22,917 nucleotides of DNA, from contig DHSB01000104.1 in NCBI GenBank assembly GCA_002408385.1, forward strand, positions 17,025 through 39,941, written 5' to 3'. Of the stretch, positions 6,955-14,252 are shown in pieces. Source of the stretch: Myxococcales bacterium UBA5297. GTDB taxonomy: Bacteria; Myxococcota; Myxococcia; Myxococcales; UBA5297. A model generated the notes under the pieces. That model made no database searches. It was not told the origin of the DNA and saw only the letters and a program-made list of their open reading frames with translations. Within the stretch, counting starts at the first letter, position 1; each line of letters begins with the position of its first letter. The translations under genes were made by a program, and so were the position numbers.

Positions 6955-9066
6955 ATGGCGGCACAGAAGAGGCGAAAGACGACGCGAACGCGACTCGACA
7001 GCTCGGGCGGAAGACCGAGCCTGCCCGACTACGTCCACAACCTGCTCGTCAACATGCGTTTGCTGCAGGCGAGGCCCTCGATCATCGAGGCGGTCGCCCG
7101 CAGCGACGCGCTTCGCGACTTCGTCGACGAGGACGATCGAAAGCTCGACTTCGCGAAGATGCGCGCCTACCTGCGCGCGAGCGGGCCACGCCATCCCAAG
7201 GCGGTCTCGGCGAAGGTCGCGGCCAACCTCGACGTGCTCCAGCAGCTCCTTCAGATCCCGTCGATCGAGCGCGAGGTGCTGCAGCTCCTCCTCGCCCTCG
7301 TCGAGGACGAGGCGCTCCGGGAGGTCGTCGACGCGTTTGGCGACCAGACCCTCAACGGCGCGGTCAAGCTCATCGCCGCCGCGCTCGCCGCACCGGAGTC
7401 GCAGGTGCGCGGCGCGCTCACCGGTGGCCGCATCGTGACCAGCGGCCTGGTCGAGGTAGAGGCCCGCGACACCTACCAGCTTTCGGTGAAGGTCGGCCTG
7501 AAGCAGGGGCTCGCGGATCTGTTGCTCTGTCCCGGCTTGACCCGGGAGCGGCTGCTCTCGAAGTTCTTGCCCGAGTCGCCTCCCGCAACTCTCGGCTGGG
7601 ACGACTACGAGCACCTGCCCGCGGCGCGCACGGCGCGGACCCTGCTGTCAGCGGCAGTCGCCAGGCGCCAGCGCGGGGTCAACCTGCTGCTCTACGGGCG
7701 CACGGGGACGGGCAAGACCGAGCTCGCGCGCCTGTTGTCGGCGGAGGTCGGGGCGAGGCTCTACGTCGCCGGCCGCGCTGACAGCGAGGGCGAGTCGGCG
7801 ACCGCGTCCGAGCGGCTCTCGTCGCTGCTGCTCGGCCAGAAGCTGGTCGGCGGCACGCCCGCGGTCGTGCTCTTCGACGAGCTCGAGGATCTCTTCGTCT
7901 GGGAACCCGAGGGCCTGCTCGGCCACGGGCGCCGCGCCTCGCAGCGCATGTCGAAGCACTGGTTCAACGAGCTGCTCGAGACCAACCCCGCGCCGACGGT
8001 CTGGATCTCCAACTCGGTCGGGGGCATCGACAGCGCGTTCCTGCGCCGCTTCACCTACGCGGTCGAGTTTCAACCTCCCGGCGCGCGGCAGCGGGCGCGC
8101 GCGCTGGCGCGGCACCTCGGCGCCGAGCACGCGCTCGGGCCCGACGATATCGAGGCGATAGCCGAGCGCCCGCTCTCGAGCCTCGCTCAGCTCGGCAGCG
8201 CGGTCAGCGCGGCGCGCCTGCTCAGCGAAGACGGCCGGCCGACGCGAAAGACCCTCGAGCAGGTGCTCGGCCCCATCGAGAAGCTGATCACCGGCGCCGA
8301 CCCGATGCGCCGGCCCGCCTTCGAGCACAACGGCTACCGGCCCAAAGCGATCAACCCCTCCGAAGACCTCGCGGCGCTCGCCGACAGGCTCGCCGGTTGG
8401 AAGCCGACCGGCGGCCCGGGGCTCTCGCTGTGCCTCTACGGCCCGCCGGGCACCGGCAAGTCGGAGTTCGCTCGCTACCTGGCTTCGCGCATGGGACGGA
8501 GGGTCGTCTGCCGCAGCGCCTCGGACCTGCTCAGCATGTGGGTCGGTGGCACCGAGCAGAACCTCGCGCAAGCCTTCCGCGAGGCCGAGGGGGAGGAGGC
8601 GCTGCTGCTGTTCGACGAGATCGATTCGCTGCTGCGCGACAGGCGCGGGGCAGTGCGCTCGTGGGAGGTGAGCCAGGTCAACGAGCTGCTGCAGCAGCTC
8701 GAGGCGTTCAGCGGTGTGGTGGTCTGCACGACCAACCTCTGGACCGATCTCGACGCCGCGGCGTTGCGCCGCTTCGTGTTCAAGGTCGAGTTCCGCTACC
8801 TGCGCCCCGAGCAGGCGCTCGAGCTGTTCGCCGCATCGTTCGCCGAGGTAATGGCGCGGCCGGTTGACTCCGAGGCCGAGCGCGAGGCGCGCGGGCGGCT
8901 CGAGGCGGTGAAGGACCTGGCGCCGGGCGACTTTGCGGCCGTGCGGCGGCAGGCACGGGCGCTGGGCGAGAAGCTGTCGATAGAGGAGCTGGTCGACCGG
9001 CTCGGGCACGAGGTGGCGGTCCGGGGCGCGAGCGCGGCGATAGGGTTCCGCCGAGCGGGCGAGTAG
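6955..9066 (+). CDS. tandem AAA+ ATPase, divergent partner of WYL regulator
   Basis: 703 residues, ATG 6955 with AAGGAGGA at 6943-6950. An all-helical N-terminal region (about 20-200) is followed by two AAA+ modules. The first has Walker A GRTGTGKT (248-255), Walker B VVLFDELED (304-312), a sensor-1-like SNS (352-354) and FLRRF (362-366). The second has Walker A GPPGTGKS (496-503), Walker B LLLFDEIDS (550-558), sensor-1 TTN (592-594) and LRRF (604-607). Both sites look catalytically intact, and the LRRF segments may supply arginine fingers. The architecture fits hexameric remodelling ATPases of the COG0464 type (Cdc48/SpoVK-like). The substrate is unknown and no protease or nuclease domain is fused. 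Divergent placement next to a WYL regulator suggests a regulated stress or defence role, which is inference. Confidence 0.85.
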   Translation: MAAQKRRKTTRTRLDSSGGRPSLPDYVHNLLVNMRLLQARPSIIEAVARSDALRDFVDEDDRKLDFAKMRAYLRASGPRHPKAVSAKVAANLDVLQQLLQIPSIEREVLQLLLALVEDEALREVVDAFGDQTLNGAVKLIAAALAAPESQVRGALTGGRIVTSGLVEVEARDTYQLSVKVGLKQGLADLLLCPGLTRERLLSKFLPESPPATLGWDDYEHLPAARTARTLLSAAVARRQRGVNLLLYGRTGTGKTELARLLSAEVGARLYVAGRADSEGESATASERLSSLLLGQKLVGGTPAVVLFDELEDLFVWEPEGLLGHGRRASQRMSKHWFNELLETNPAPTVWISNSVGGIDSAFLRRFTYAVEFQPPGARQRARALARHLGAEHALGPDDIEAIAERPLSSLAQLGSAVSAARLLSEDGRPTRKTLEQVLGPIEKLITGADPMRRPAFEHNGYRPKAINPSEDLAALADRLAGWKPTGGPGLSLCLYGPPGTGKSEFARYLASRMGRRVVCRSASDLLSMWVGGTEQNLAQAFREAEGEEALLLFDEIDSLLRDRRGAVRSWEVSQVNELLQQLEAFSGVVVCTTNLWTDLDAAALRRFVFKVEFRYLRPEQALELFAASFAEVMARPVDSEAEREARGRLEAVKDLAPGDFAAVRRQARALGEKLSIEELVDRLGHEVAVRGASAAIGFRRAGE

Positions 9067-9100
9067 GGCGGGCGGACGAGGCACGGTGGGCGGCCCCCGG

Positions 9101-9150
9101 GTCATCCCGAGCGTAGAGGCGACCAGCGGGAGCCTCGGAGTCAAGGGACT
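9101..9150 (+). repeat. degenerate GTCATCCCGAGCG-type dispersed repeat
   Basis: The start GTCATCCCGAGCGTAG followed by GA/GC-rich sequence resembles a short interspersed repeat common in intergenic DNA of GC-rich soil bacteria (from memory of the motif, not a search). Only one copy is visible here and its right end is indistinct. Confidence 0.35.
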
Positions 9151-9300
9151 CGCGGCTCCGTCTCCCCACTCCAACACCGGGCAGAGGAGCCCTGCACCGC
9201 CCGCGATTTCTTGCCATCGGTCGACCGGTTCAGCGATGGTTCGCCCGGCAACGGTTTCACTGGACGAACCTTTCGCGCATCGGCTGTTCCGACCTCGCTC

Positions 9301-10659
9301 ATGCCCAAGACCGTCACGACCCCGAAGACCCTGCACCTGGTGACCCTCGGCTGCGCGAAGAACCGCGTGGACAGCGAGGTGATGCTCGGCACCCTGGCGA
9401 AGAAGGGCTACCTGCTCGTCCTCGACCCGGCGCAGGCCGAGGTGATCGTCGTCAACACCTGCTCCTTCATCCGCGACGCCAAGGAGGAGTCGATCCAGAC
9501 CATCCTCGAGATGGCCGAATTGAAGAGGACCGGGCGCTGCGAGACGCTGCTCGTCGCCGGGTGTCTGCCGCAGCGGCACGCCGAGGAGCTCGAGCGCGAG
9601 CTGCCGGAGGTCGACCACTTCGTCGGCACCGGCGCCTACGCCCAGGTCGCCGACCTGCTCGCCGCCGAGGCGATGCCCCGGACCTTGGTCCCCGACCCCG
9701 AGTTCGTCCACTCGGCGAAGACCCCGCGCATCAACTCGATGCCGCCCTACACCGCGTTCGTGAAGGTGAGCGAGGGGTGCGACAACCGCTGCGCCTTCTG
9801 CGTCATCCCCGCCATCCGCGGCCGCCAGCGCTCGCGGCCGGTCGAGGACATCGTCGCCGAGGCGCGCAAGCTCGCGAAGGGGGGCGCGGTCGAGCTCAAC
9901 CTCATCGCCCAGGACCTGACCGCCTACGGCCACGACCTGCCGGGCAAGCCCAAGCTCGCCCAGCTCCTGCGCGCCTTGGTGAAGGTGAAGGGCCCGCGCT
10001 GGATCCGCCTGCACTACGCCTATCCGCGCGAGCTCTCCGACGAGCTCATCGCGGTGATCGCCGGCGAGGAGAAGGTCGTGAAGTACCTCGACATGCCGCT
10101 GCAGCACATCAGCGACCCGCTGCTGCGCGCGATGCGCCGGGGCAAGGGCTCGCGCTACATCCGCGAGCTGCTCGCCCGGCTGCGCGAGCGGGTGCCGGGC
10201 ATCGTGCTGCGCACCTCGCTCATCGCCGGCCTGCCCGGCGAGACCGAGGCGGACTTCGAGCTGCTCAAGGGGTTCGTCAAGGAGCAGCGCTTCGAGCGGC
10301 TCGGCGTCTTCGAGTTCAGCCCGGAGGAGGGCACCCGGGCCGCGGCGATGGAGGGGCAGGTGCCCGCCAAGATCGCCCGCGCCCGGCGGCGCGAGCTGAT
10401 GGCCATCCAGCGGCGCATCAGCCGCGAGCAGAACCGCGCGCTCATCGGCAAGCGGGTCGAGGTGCTCGTCGAGGGCGTCTCCGAGGAGACCGAGCACCTG
10501 CTCGTCGGCCGCACGGCAGGACAGGCCATCGAGATCGACGGCATCACCTACATCAACGACGGGGTCGCCCTGCCCGGCGAGATCGTTCCGGTGGAGGTGA
10601 CGCAGGCGGCCGACTACGACCTCGTCGGCCACATCGTCGGCTCGACGAACCACGACTGA
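9301..10659 (+). CDS. rimO: ribosomal protein S12 methylthiotransferase RimO
   Basis: 452 residues. RimO is a radical-SAM enzyme that methylthiolates Asp of ribosomal protein S12 (Asp88/89 in E. coli numbering). The N-terminal MTTase domain has its three cluster cysteines at C18 ([11 protein letters not shown]), C54 (NTCSF) and C88 (AGCLPQR). The radical-SAM CxxxCxxC motif is C160-DNR-C164-AF-C167. The segments '[20 protein letters not shown]' and '[14 protein letters not shown]' are RimO-like, and the C-terminal 70 residues form the TRAM domain that binds S12. ATG 9301 fits the family N-terminus (family proteins begin close to LxTLGCxKN). It lacks a clear Shine-Dalgarno, and a TTG 30 codons upstream would add unfamiliar sequence. 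Length is normal for RimO. No operon partner is evident; the next gene is 90 bp downstream on the same strand. Confidence 0.95.
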   Translation: MPKTVTTPKTLHLVTLGCAKNRVDSEVMLGTLAKKGYLLVLDPAQAEVIVVNTCSFIRDAKEESIQTILEMAELKRTGRCETLLVAGCLPQRHAEELERELPEVDHFVGTGAYAQVADLLAAEAMPRTLVPDPEFVHSAKTPRINSMPPYTAFVKVSEGCDNRCAFCVIPAIRGRQRSRPVEDIVAEARKLAKGGAVELNLIAQDLTAYGHDLPGKPKLAQLLRALVKVKGPRWIRLHYAYPRELSDELIAVIAGEEKVVKYLDMPLQHISDPLLRAMRRGKGSRYIRELLARLRERVPGIVLRTSLIAGLPGETEADFELLKGFVKEQRFERLGVFEFSPEEGTRAAAMEGQVPAKIARARRRELMAIQRRISREQNRALIGKRVEVLVEGVSEETEHLLVGRTAGQAIEIDGITYINDGVALPGEIVPVEVTQAADYDLVGHIVGSTNHD

Positions 10660-10749
10660 GCACCGCGGAAAGGCCCCGGGCGGAAACGAGCCGCTGCCTT
10701 TGATGCTCCGAGCTCGGGGCACCTCTCGAGGCTGCGGCAGAGAGAACCG

Positions 10750-11394
10750 ATGAAGCGAAAGAACCCCAAGGCAAGCAAGGCCGCGAAGCACGAGCATTCC
10801 GAGCACGGCAAGCACAACAACCCCATCGACCTCGAGGCCTACCTGAAGCGGCTCGAGTCGCCGGAGCGCGCCGAGTGGCAGAGGCCCGACGCGGTCATCA
10901 AGGCGCTCGGCCTGAAACGCGGACAGACGGTCGCTGAGATTGGCGCCGGCCCGGGCTACTTCTCGTTGCGGCTCGCCAAGGCGGTCGGCCCGCGGGGCAC
11001 GGTCTTCGCGGTCGAGGTCGAGCCGCAGATCATCGGGGTGCTGCGCGAGCGGATAGTCGCCGCCGAGGCGAGGAACGTCGTGCCGGTCCTCGGCCTGGAC
11101 GACGACCCGCTGTTGCCGCCCAAGTCGTGCGATCTGGTCCTGATGGTCAACGCGCTCCACCACGTCGAGGAGCGGCGCGCCTACCTGAAGCGGCTGGCTC
11201 GTTCGCTCAAGCCGGAGGGGCGCCTGGTCGTCGTCGACTTCCACAAGCGCGACACGCCGGTCGGGCCGGGGCTCGGTCATCGGCTCGCGCGCGAGGAGGC
11301 GGTGCGCGACGCGCGCGCGGCCAGATTCGAGCTGGCCTCGGAGAGCGAGCTGCTGGAGTACCAGTACTTCCTCGTCTTGAAGCCTCGGGCGTAG
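10750..11394 (+). CDS. class I SAM-dependent methyltransferase with His/Lys-rich N-terminus
   Basis: 214 residues, ATG 10750 with only a weak purine stretch upstream (GGCAGAGAGAA). The Rossmann methyltransferase core shows motif I VAEIGAGPGYFS (61-72), an acidic residue after beta-2 (FAVEVEP), the motif II-like DLVLMVNALHHVEE (128-141) and the post-motif LARSLKPEGRLVVVDF. This is the UbiE/Methyltransf_11 style. The N-terminal 24 residues are unusual, very rich in Lys and His (KHEHSEHGKHNN), and could bind metal or nucleic acid; many relatives carry similar poorly conserved leaders, often with signal peptides, but none is seen here. The substrate cannot be inferred. It may be co-transcribed with rimO (90 bp apart, same strand). 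The region after the stop is repeat-rich and non-coding. Confidence 0.8.
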   Translation: MKRKNPKASKAAKHEHSEHGKHNNPIDLEAYLKRLESPERAEWQRPDAVIKALGLKRGQTVAEIGAGPGYFSLRLAKAVGPRGTVFAVEVEPQIIGVLRERIVAAEARNVVPVLGLDDDPLLPPKSCDLVLMVNALHHVEERRAYLKRLARSLKPEGRLVVVDFHKRDTPVGPGLGHRLAREEAVRDARAARFELASESELLEYQYFLVLKPRA

Positions 11395-11579
11395 GCACCC
11401 GCTGGCGGCGCCGCGCTGCGGCGCGCTGGGCCAGGGGACCGAACCGAGGCCGCGAAGGGTTTTGGCGGCGCTCTTCCCGGTCGAGAACCACCGCGCACGC
11501 AAGCGAACGTCCTCGCCGGTCGCGAGCTCGTCGATTCACCTTGAGCGCCTGGCGGTGCTCCCCGGCGCCGGAAAACGGG

Positions 11580-11608
11580 CGATCGGGCACCTTTGGAAGG
11601 CCCGATCG
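11580..11608. repeat. hairpin, 9-bp stem
   Basis: CGATCGGGC (11580-11588) pairs with GCCCGATCG (11600-11608) over an 11-base loop, about 185 bp after the methyltransferase stop. CGATCGGGC occurs a third time at 11734-11742. There is no T-run, so a terminator role is only possible. Confidence 0.5.
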
Positions 11609-11796
11609 GCCCGGTAGGGTCCCTGGCTGGCCCGTAGAGCGATCTGGGGTCGCCAGGCTTGCTTCAATAGGGCTGAGCTCGGGCGGCCTCTCCTGGGCCA
11701 TCCTGGCGCTCTACAGGCCCCTTCCTGAGGCTTCGATCGGGCGATCCAACGAGCTGAAATCACGGCGTGTTTTTCCGTTCGCTGCGGCCGGATCCG

Positions 11797-11908
11797 GGGA
11801 CGGGAGGCGAGAGGAGGGAGGGAGGGCCGCCGTCTCGGCGGCCTGTGAAGCCGGACCCGCGGGACGGGAGGCGAGAGGGGAGCGAGGGAGCGCCGTCTCG
11901 GCGGCCTG
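11797..11908 (+). repeat. direct duplication of about 48 bp, period 64
   Basis: Segment 11797-11845 and segment 11861-11908 share GGGACGGGAGGCGAGAGG at the start and CGCCGTCTCGGCGGCCTG at the end, with small differences between. The second half can itself form a short hairpin (GCCG TCT CGGC). Confidence 0.75.
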
Positions 11909-12034
11909 CTGCGTGTGCGTAGGAAGAGGCGCTGCACCTGGATCTCCCGTCGCCGCCGCAAGTGGACCAGATCAAGGCCGGCGCCGAAGTCGCGCCCCAA
12001 GAGTGGCCGACGAGGGCCGCCCCCTATGGCCCAC

Positions 12035-12172
12035 TTTCGGAGCTTTGCGCGCCGCTCGGAGCGCTGCGCACGCCCATCGACAAGCTTGGCGGCCCTCCGC
12101 GGGAGCTTTGCGGATGACTCGGAGCGCTTGGCAGAGCAGTCGGAGGGCTTGGCAGAGCGCCGGAGAGCTTGC
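12035..12172 (-). repeat. left array of 20-21 bp units, inverted relative to right array
   Basis: About seven degenerate units, recognisable by GCTTTGCG or GCTTGGCAGAG spaced 20-21 bp (near 12042, 12063, 12084, 12105, 12126, 12147, 12167), each followed by CGGAG or similar. The units are the reverse complement of the consensus in the right array. 12126-12150 is a perfect 25-bp inverted match to 12313-12337. Confidence 0.65.
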
Positions 12173-12268
12173 GGCCCCCGCGAAATCACTCATGTTTTTC
12201 AGGAGCGGGGTTTTCAGCCCGATAGCCGACGGTTCGCGACCCTCGGTTTGGGCGGCTAAACCCGCGTA

Positions 12269-12487
12269 CCAAGGTAGTTTTCTCGGCTGCCAGGCTTACC
12301 GACTCGTCCGCGAAGCCCTCCGACTGCTCTGCCAAGCTTCCCGGCCGGCCCCCAAGCCTTGGAATCTCCGCCAAGCTTCAGAACCACTGCCAAGCCTTCA
12401 GAACCGCCGCCAAGCTTCAGAACCGCTGCCAAGCTTCAGAACGACTGCCAAGCTTTCGGAACGACTGCCAAGCCTTCGGTTCGACTG
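12269..12487 (+). repeat. right tandem array, about 11 units of 19-21 bp
   Basis: Units begin at 12269, 12290, 12311, 12332, 12352, 12371, 12390, 12410, 12429, 12448 and 12468. The consensus is roughly CCAAGCTTCAGAACCGCTG with a variable extra C or T. Identity rises towards the right (12371-12467 are nearly identical) and decays at the left, as expected of an array growing by slippage or unequal exchange. Unit length varies between 19 and 21, so it does not keep a reading frame. Confidence 0.8.
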
Positions 12488-12565
12488 CCAACTCAGCCTC
12501 GGTCGCATGCGCCCCGCCACGCCGCGCGACGTCCAGCGAGGACCGGCACCGGACCCGTTGGGGCC

Positions 12566-12583
12566 GGGCGCCGCCATGCGCCC
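12566..12583. repeat. REP-like palindrome, copy 2 (degenerate)
   Basis: GGGCGC / GCGCCC stem around a short loop. It shares GCCATGCGCCCC (12573-12584) exactly with copy 1 at 4943-4954. A TGAGTT-type array follows 31 bp on in inverse orientation, so the composite element here is the reverse complement of that at 4824-4953. Confidence 0.6.
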
Positions 12584-12614
12584 CCACCGCGCCGGCGAGG
12601 CGCGCGGGAATGTC

Positions 12615-12649
12615 GACTCCCAACTCCCAACTCAAAACTCCCAACTCAA
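12615..12649 (-). repeat. TGAGTT-type array, copy 2 (inverse)
   Basis: Read on the minus strand it is a run of GAGTTGG and GAGTTTT units. ACTCCCAACTCAAAACTC at 12623-12640 is the exact reverse complement of 4840-4857. It lies about 100 bp upstream of the hydrolase start. Confidence 0.75.
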
Positions 12650-12752
12650 CCAAGCGTGCTCCAAGGTGCCGCGTGCCAACCAGGGTTCTCGACGGCAGCC
12701 CCCGCGCGACCGAAATCTTGCTCGAGGTGCGCGCGCACCGACGGGAGGGACC

Positions 12753-13859
12753 ATGGCGGGGAAGAGGACCAAGACGGCAATCGGCCTGTGGCGGCGCTAC
12801 CAGAAGATGGCCCATCGGCGTCAGGAGGACGCCAAGCGGCTGGCCCGGTCGGTCGCCGGCCGCTACCTGGTGACCAAGGCCGAGCCGCGGCCTCTATGGC
12901 CCTGGCTCCTGGCAGGCGTGGGCACCGGCGCCGGCCTCTCGCTCGCCGCGACCTTCGGCAGCAGGAGGGCCATGCTCAAGCGGCAGGCGAGCGCGCCGGA
13001 GGTCTCGCGCACCACGGTGGTCGACGGCATCCTCATGCGCTGGGAGGAGCAGGGCGAGGGCGCGCCGGTCGTGCTGGTTCACGGCATCCCCACCAACCCG
13101 CGGCTGTGGCGGTTCGTCCTGCCGCGCCTCGAAGGCCTCAAGGCGCTCGCCTGGGAGATGGTCGGGTTCGGTTGGTCCATCCCGGCCGGCTTCGGCCGCG
13201 ACATCTCCCTGCGCGCGCAGTCGGTCTACCTCTACCGGTGGCTGCAGACGATGGGGATCGAGCGGGCCGTTTTCGTCGGCCACGACCTTGGCGGCGGCGT
13301 CGTGCAACGCTTCGCGGTCGAGCACCCCGAGATGTGCGCGGGGTTGGTGCTCGTCGACTCGGTCGCCTACGACAACTGGCCGGTCGCGCCGATCAAGGCC
13401 GCCCGCGCCAGCCGCAACGCCATCGCGAAGATGCCCAACCCGCTGGTCCGACCGCTCGTCACCTCGGCGGTGGCCACGCTCGGGCACGACTCGGTCCAGG
13501 GCCGGGCCGAGGCCCCGAATCTGTACTGGTCGCCCTACGCGGCCACCCGCGCCGGCGAAGCGCTCGCGCATCAGCTCGCCTCGCTCGACCCGCGCCACAC
13601 GATGGAGATAGCCGACGACCTCGCCTCGCTCTCGGTGCCCGCGCGCATCGTCTGGGGCGAGCTCGATCCGCTGGGCATGCACCACGCCCGCCGGCTCGCG
13701 CGCGACCTGCGCGCGCCCATCCGCGCGGTGCCGATGGCCCGGCACTTCACGCCCGAGGACCATGCCGACGAGGTCGCCGACGAGATCAACGACCTCCTCC
13801 GCGCGAGCGGCTATGTCCGCGGGCACGCGCCGGCGCCGGAGGTCGAAGAGCGCACGTAA
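12753..13859 (+). CDS. membrane-anchored alpha/beta hydrolase with Asp nucleophile
   Basis: 368 residues, ATG 12753 with GGGAGG at 12743-12748; the open frame continues upstream but only through repeats. The basic N-terminus (1-45) precedes one hydrophobic helix (about 48-68, LWPWLLAGVGTGAGLSLAA), likely a membrane anchor with the catalytic domain beyond it. The hydrolase core shows the oxyanion-region HG (H110-G111-I-P-T-N), a nucleophile elbow G-H-D178-L-G-G, a candidate acid D305 (WGELDPLG) and the catalytic His H331 (ARHFTPEDH). Asp in place of Ser at the elbow is the known signature of epoxide hydrolases and haloalkane dehalogenases, which work through a covalent ester; the exact substrate is not predictable. 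It stands alone between a repeat region and a terminator-like hairpin. Confidence 0.85.
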   Translation: MAGKRTKTAIGLWRRYQKMAHRRQEDAKRLARSVAGRYLVTKAEPRPLWPWLLAGVGTGAGLSLAATFGSRRAMLKRQASAPEVSRTTVVDGILMRWEEQGEGAPVVLVHGIPTNPRLWRFVLPRLEGLKALAWEMVGFGWSIPAGFGRDISLRAQSVYLYRWLQTMGIERAVFVGHDLGGGVVQRFAVEHPEMCAGLVLVDSVAYDNWPVAPIKAARASRNAIAKMPNPLVRPLVTSAVATLGHDSVQGRAEAPNLYWSPYAATRAGEALAHQLASLDPRHTMEIADDLASLSVPARIVWGELDPLGMHHARRLARDLRAPIRAVPMARHFTPEDHADEVADEINDLLRASGYVRGHAPAPEVEERT

Positions 13860-14252
13860 GCCGAGGCCTTCAACCCCAAGGCGGCGGGCGCTCAGCAGGC
13901 CCGTCGCCTCAGCTCGCCAGTAGGCGTCGTGGCCCGATTTCGCCGCGCGGGGTGCTCCGGCTGAAGGCCGGCGCCGGCAGCGGCCACGCGCCCCTGCGCT
14001 GACCGGGCGCGCCGACAAGCGGCTCCGAGCCGAATCACCCCTCGGAAAACGGCGCTCGCCTCGGCTCCCGGCGAAGGATCCGGCAGCCTTTTTAGGACTG
14101 GGGCGGTGCCGGCCGGTCGAGTGTAAGCCCATCGAATTCGTCGGCTTGCGAACCCCGAGGCCCTGGTCAAGCCGGGACGGGGAGGCTACTCTCCGCCGGC
14201 CTCCGGAGGCCCGGAGGATCTCCTCTTCACTCCCGACAGGACTCGGCGCGCG
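13860..14252. other. 393-bp intergenic region
   Basis: Contains a 12-bp perfect palindrome GCCGGCGCCGGC (13967-13978) and a terminator-like hairpin with a T-run (14063-14093). The 159 bp after that should hold the promoter of the next gene; TACTCT near 14188 preceded at 17 bp by TGGTCA is a weak candidate. No gene is seen. Confidence 0.5.
14063..14093 (+). terminator. candidate intrinsic terminator
   Basis: GGCT-C-CCGG and CCGG-C-AGCC form a 9-bp stem with one C-C mismatch around an 8-base loop, directly followed by TTTTT (14089-14093). It lies 204 bp downstream of the hydrolase stop, on the right strand to end that transcript. The long distance and the mismatch lower confidence. Confidence 0.45.

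Larger units (their letters stand above)
11395..12752. other. 1.36-kb repeat-rich non-coding region
   Basis: No convincing gene on either strand; the open frames crossing it have repetitive Arg/Ser/Ala-rich translations and no ribosome-binding sites. It holds, in order: a hairpin (11580-11608) with CGATCGGGC recurring at 11734-11742; a 12-bp inverted pair (11630-11641 and 11707-11718, 11 of 12 matching); a 48-bp direct duplication (11797 and 11861); two opposed arrays of 19-21 bp units (12035-12172 and 12269-12487); a palindrome (12566-12583); and a TGAGTT-type array (12615-12649). The promoter of the following hydrolase must lie in or after the last of these. Confidence 0.7.

Noticed and set aside
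9211..9300. RimO starting at the TTG at 9211
   Set aside because: It would add 30 residues not seen in the family; ATG 9301 puts the [14 protein letters not shown] motif at the usual distance from the N-terminus, although its ribosome-binding site is weak.
7648..11502. A 1284-codon open frame on the minus strand
   Set aside because: It runs antisense to the ATPase, rimO and the methyltransferase, all with clear motifs; its translation is Leu/Gly/Ala/Arg-rich without domains. Very high GC makes long stop-free antisense frames common.
11915..12259. Small coiled-coil protein encoded by the left repeat arm
   Set aside because: Heptad-like peptides arise in both arms, but units drift in length, there is no ribosome-binding site, and the frame is not shared along the array.
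12269..12487. CRISPR array
   Set aside because: Units are adjacent with no unique spacers, vary from 19 to 21 bp, and no cas gene is nearby.
12359..14002. Plus-strand frame overlapping the repeat array and the hydrolase in another frame
   Set aside because: The translation starts in tandem repeats and continues as Arg/Pro/Gly-rich shadow of the hydrolase, which has the catalytic residues in its own frame.
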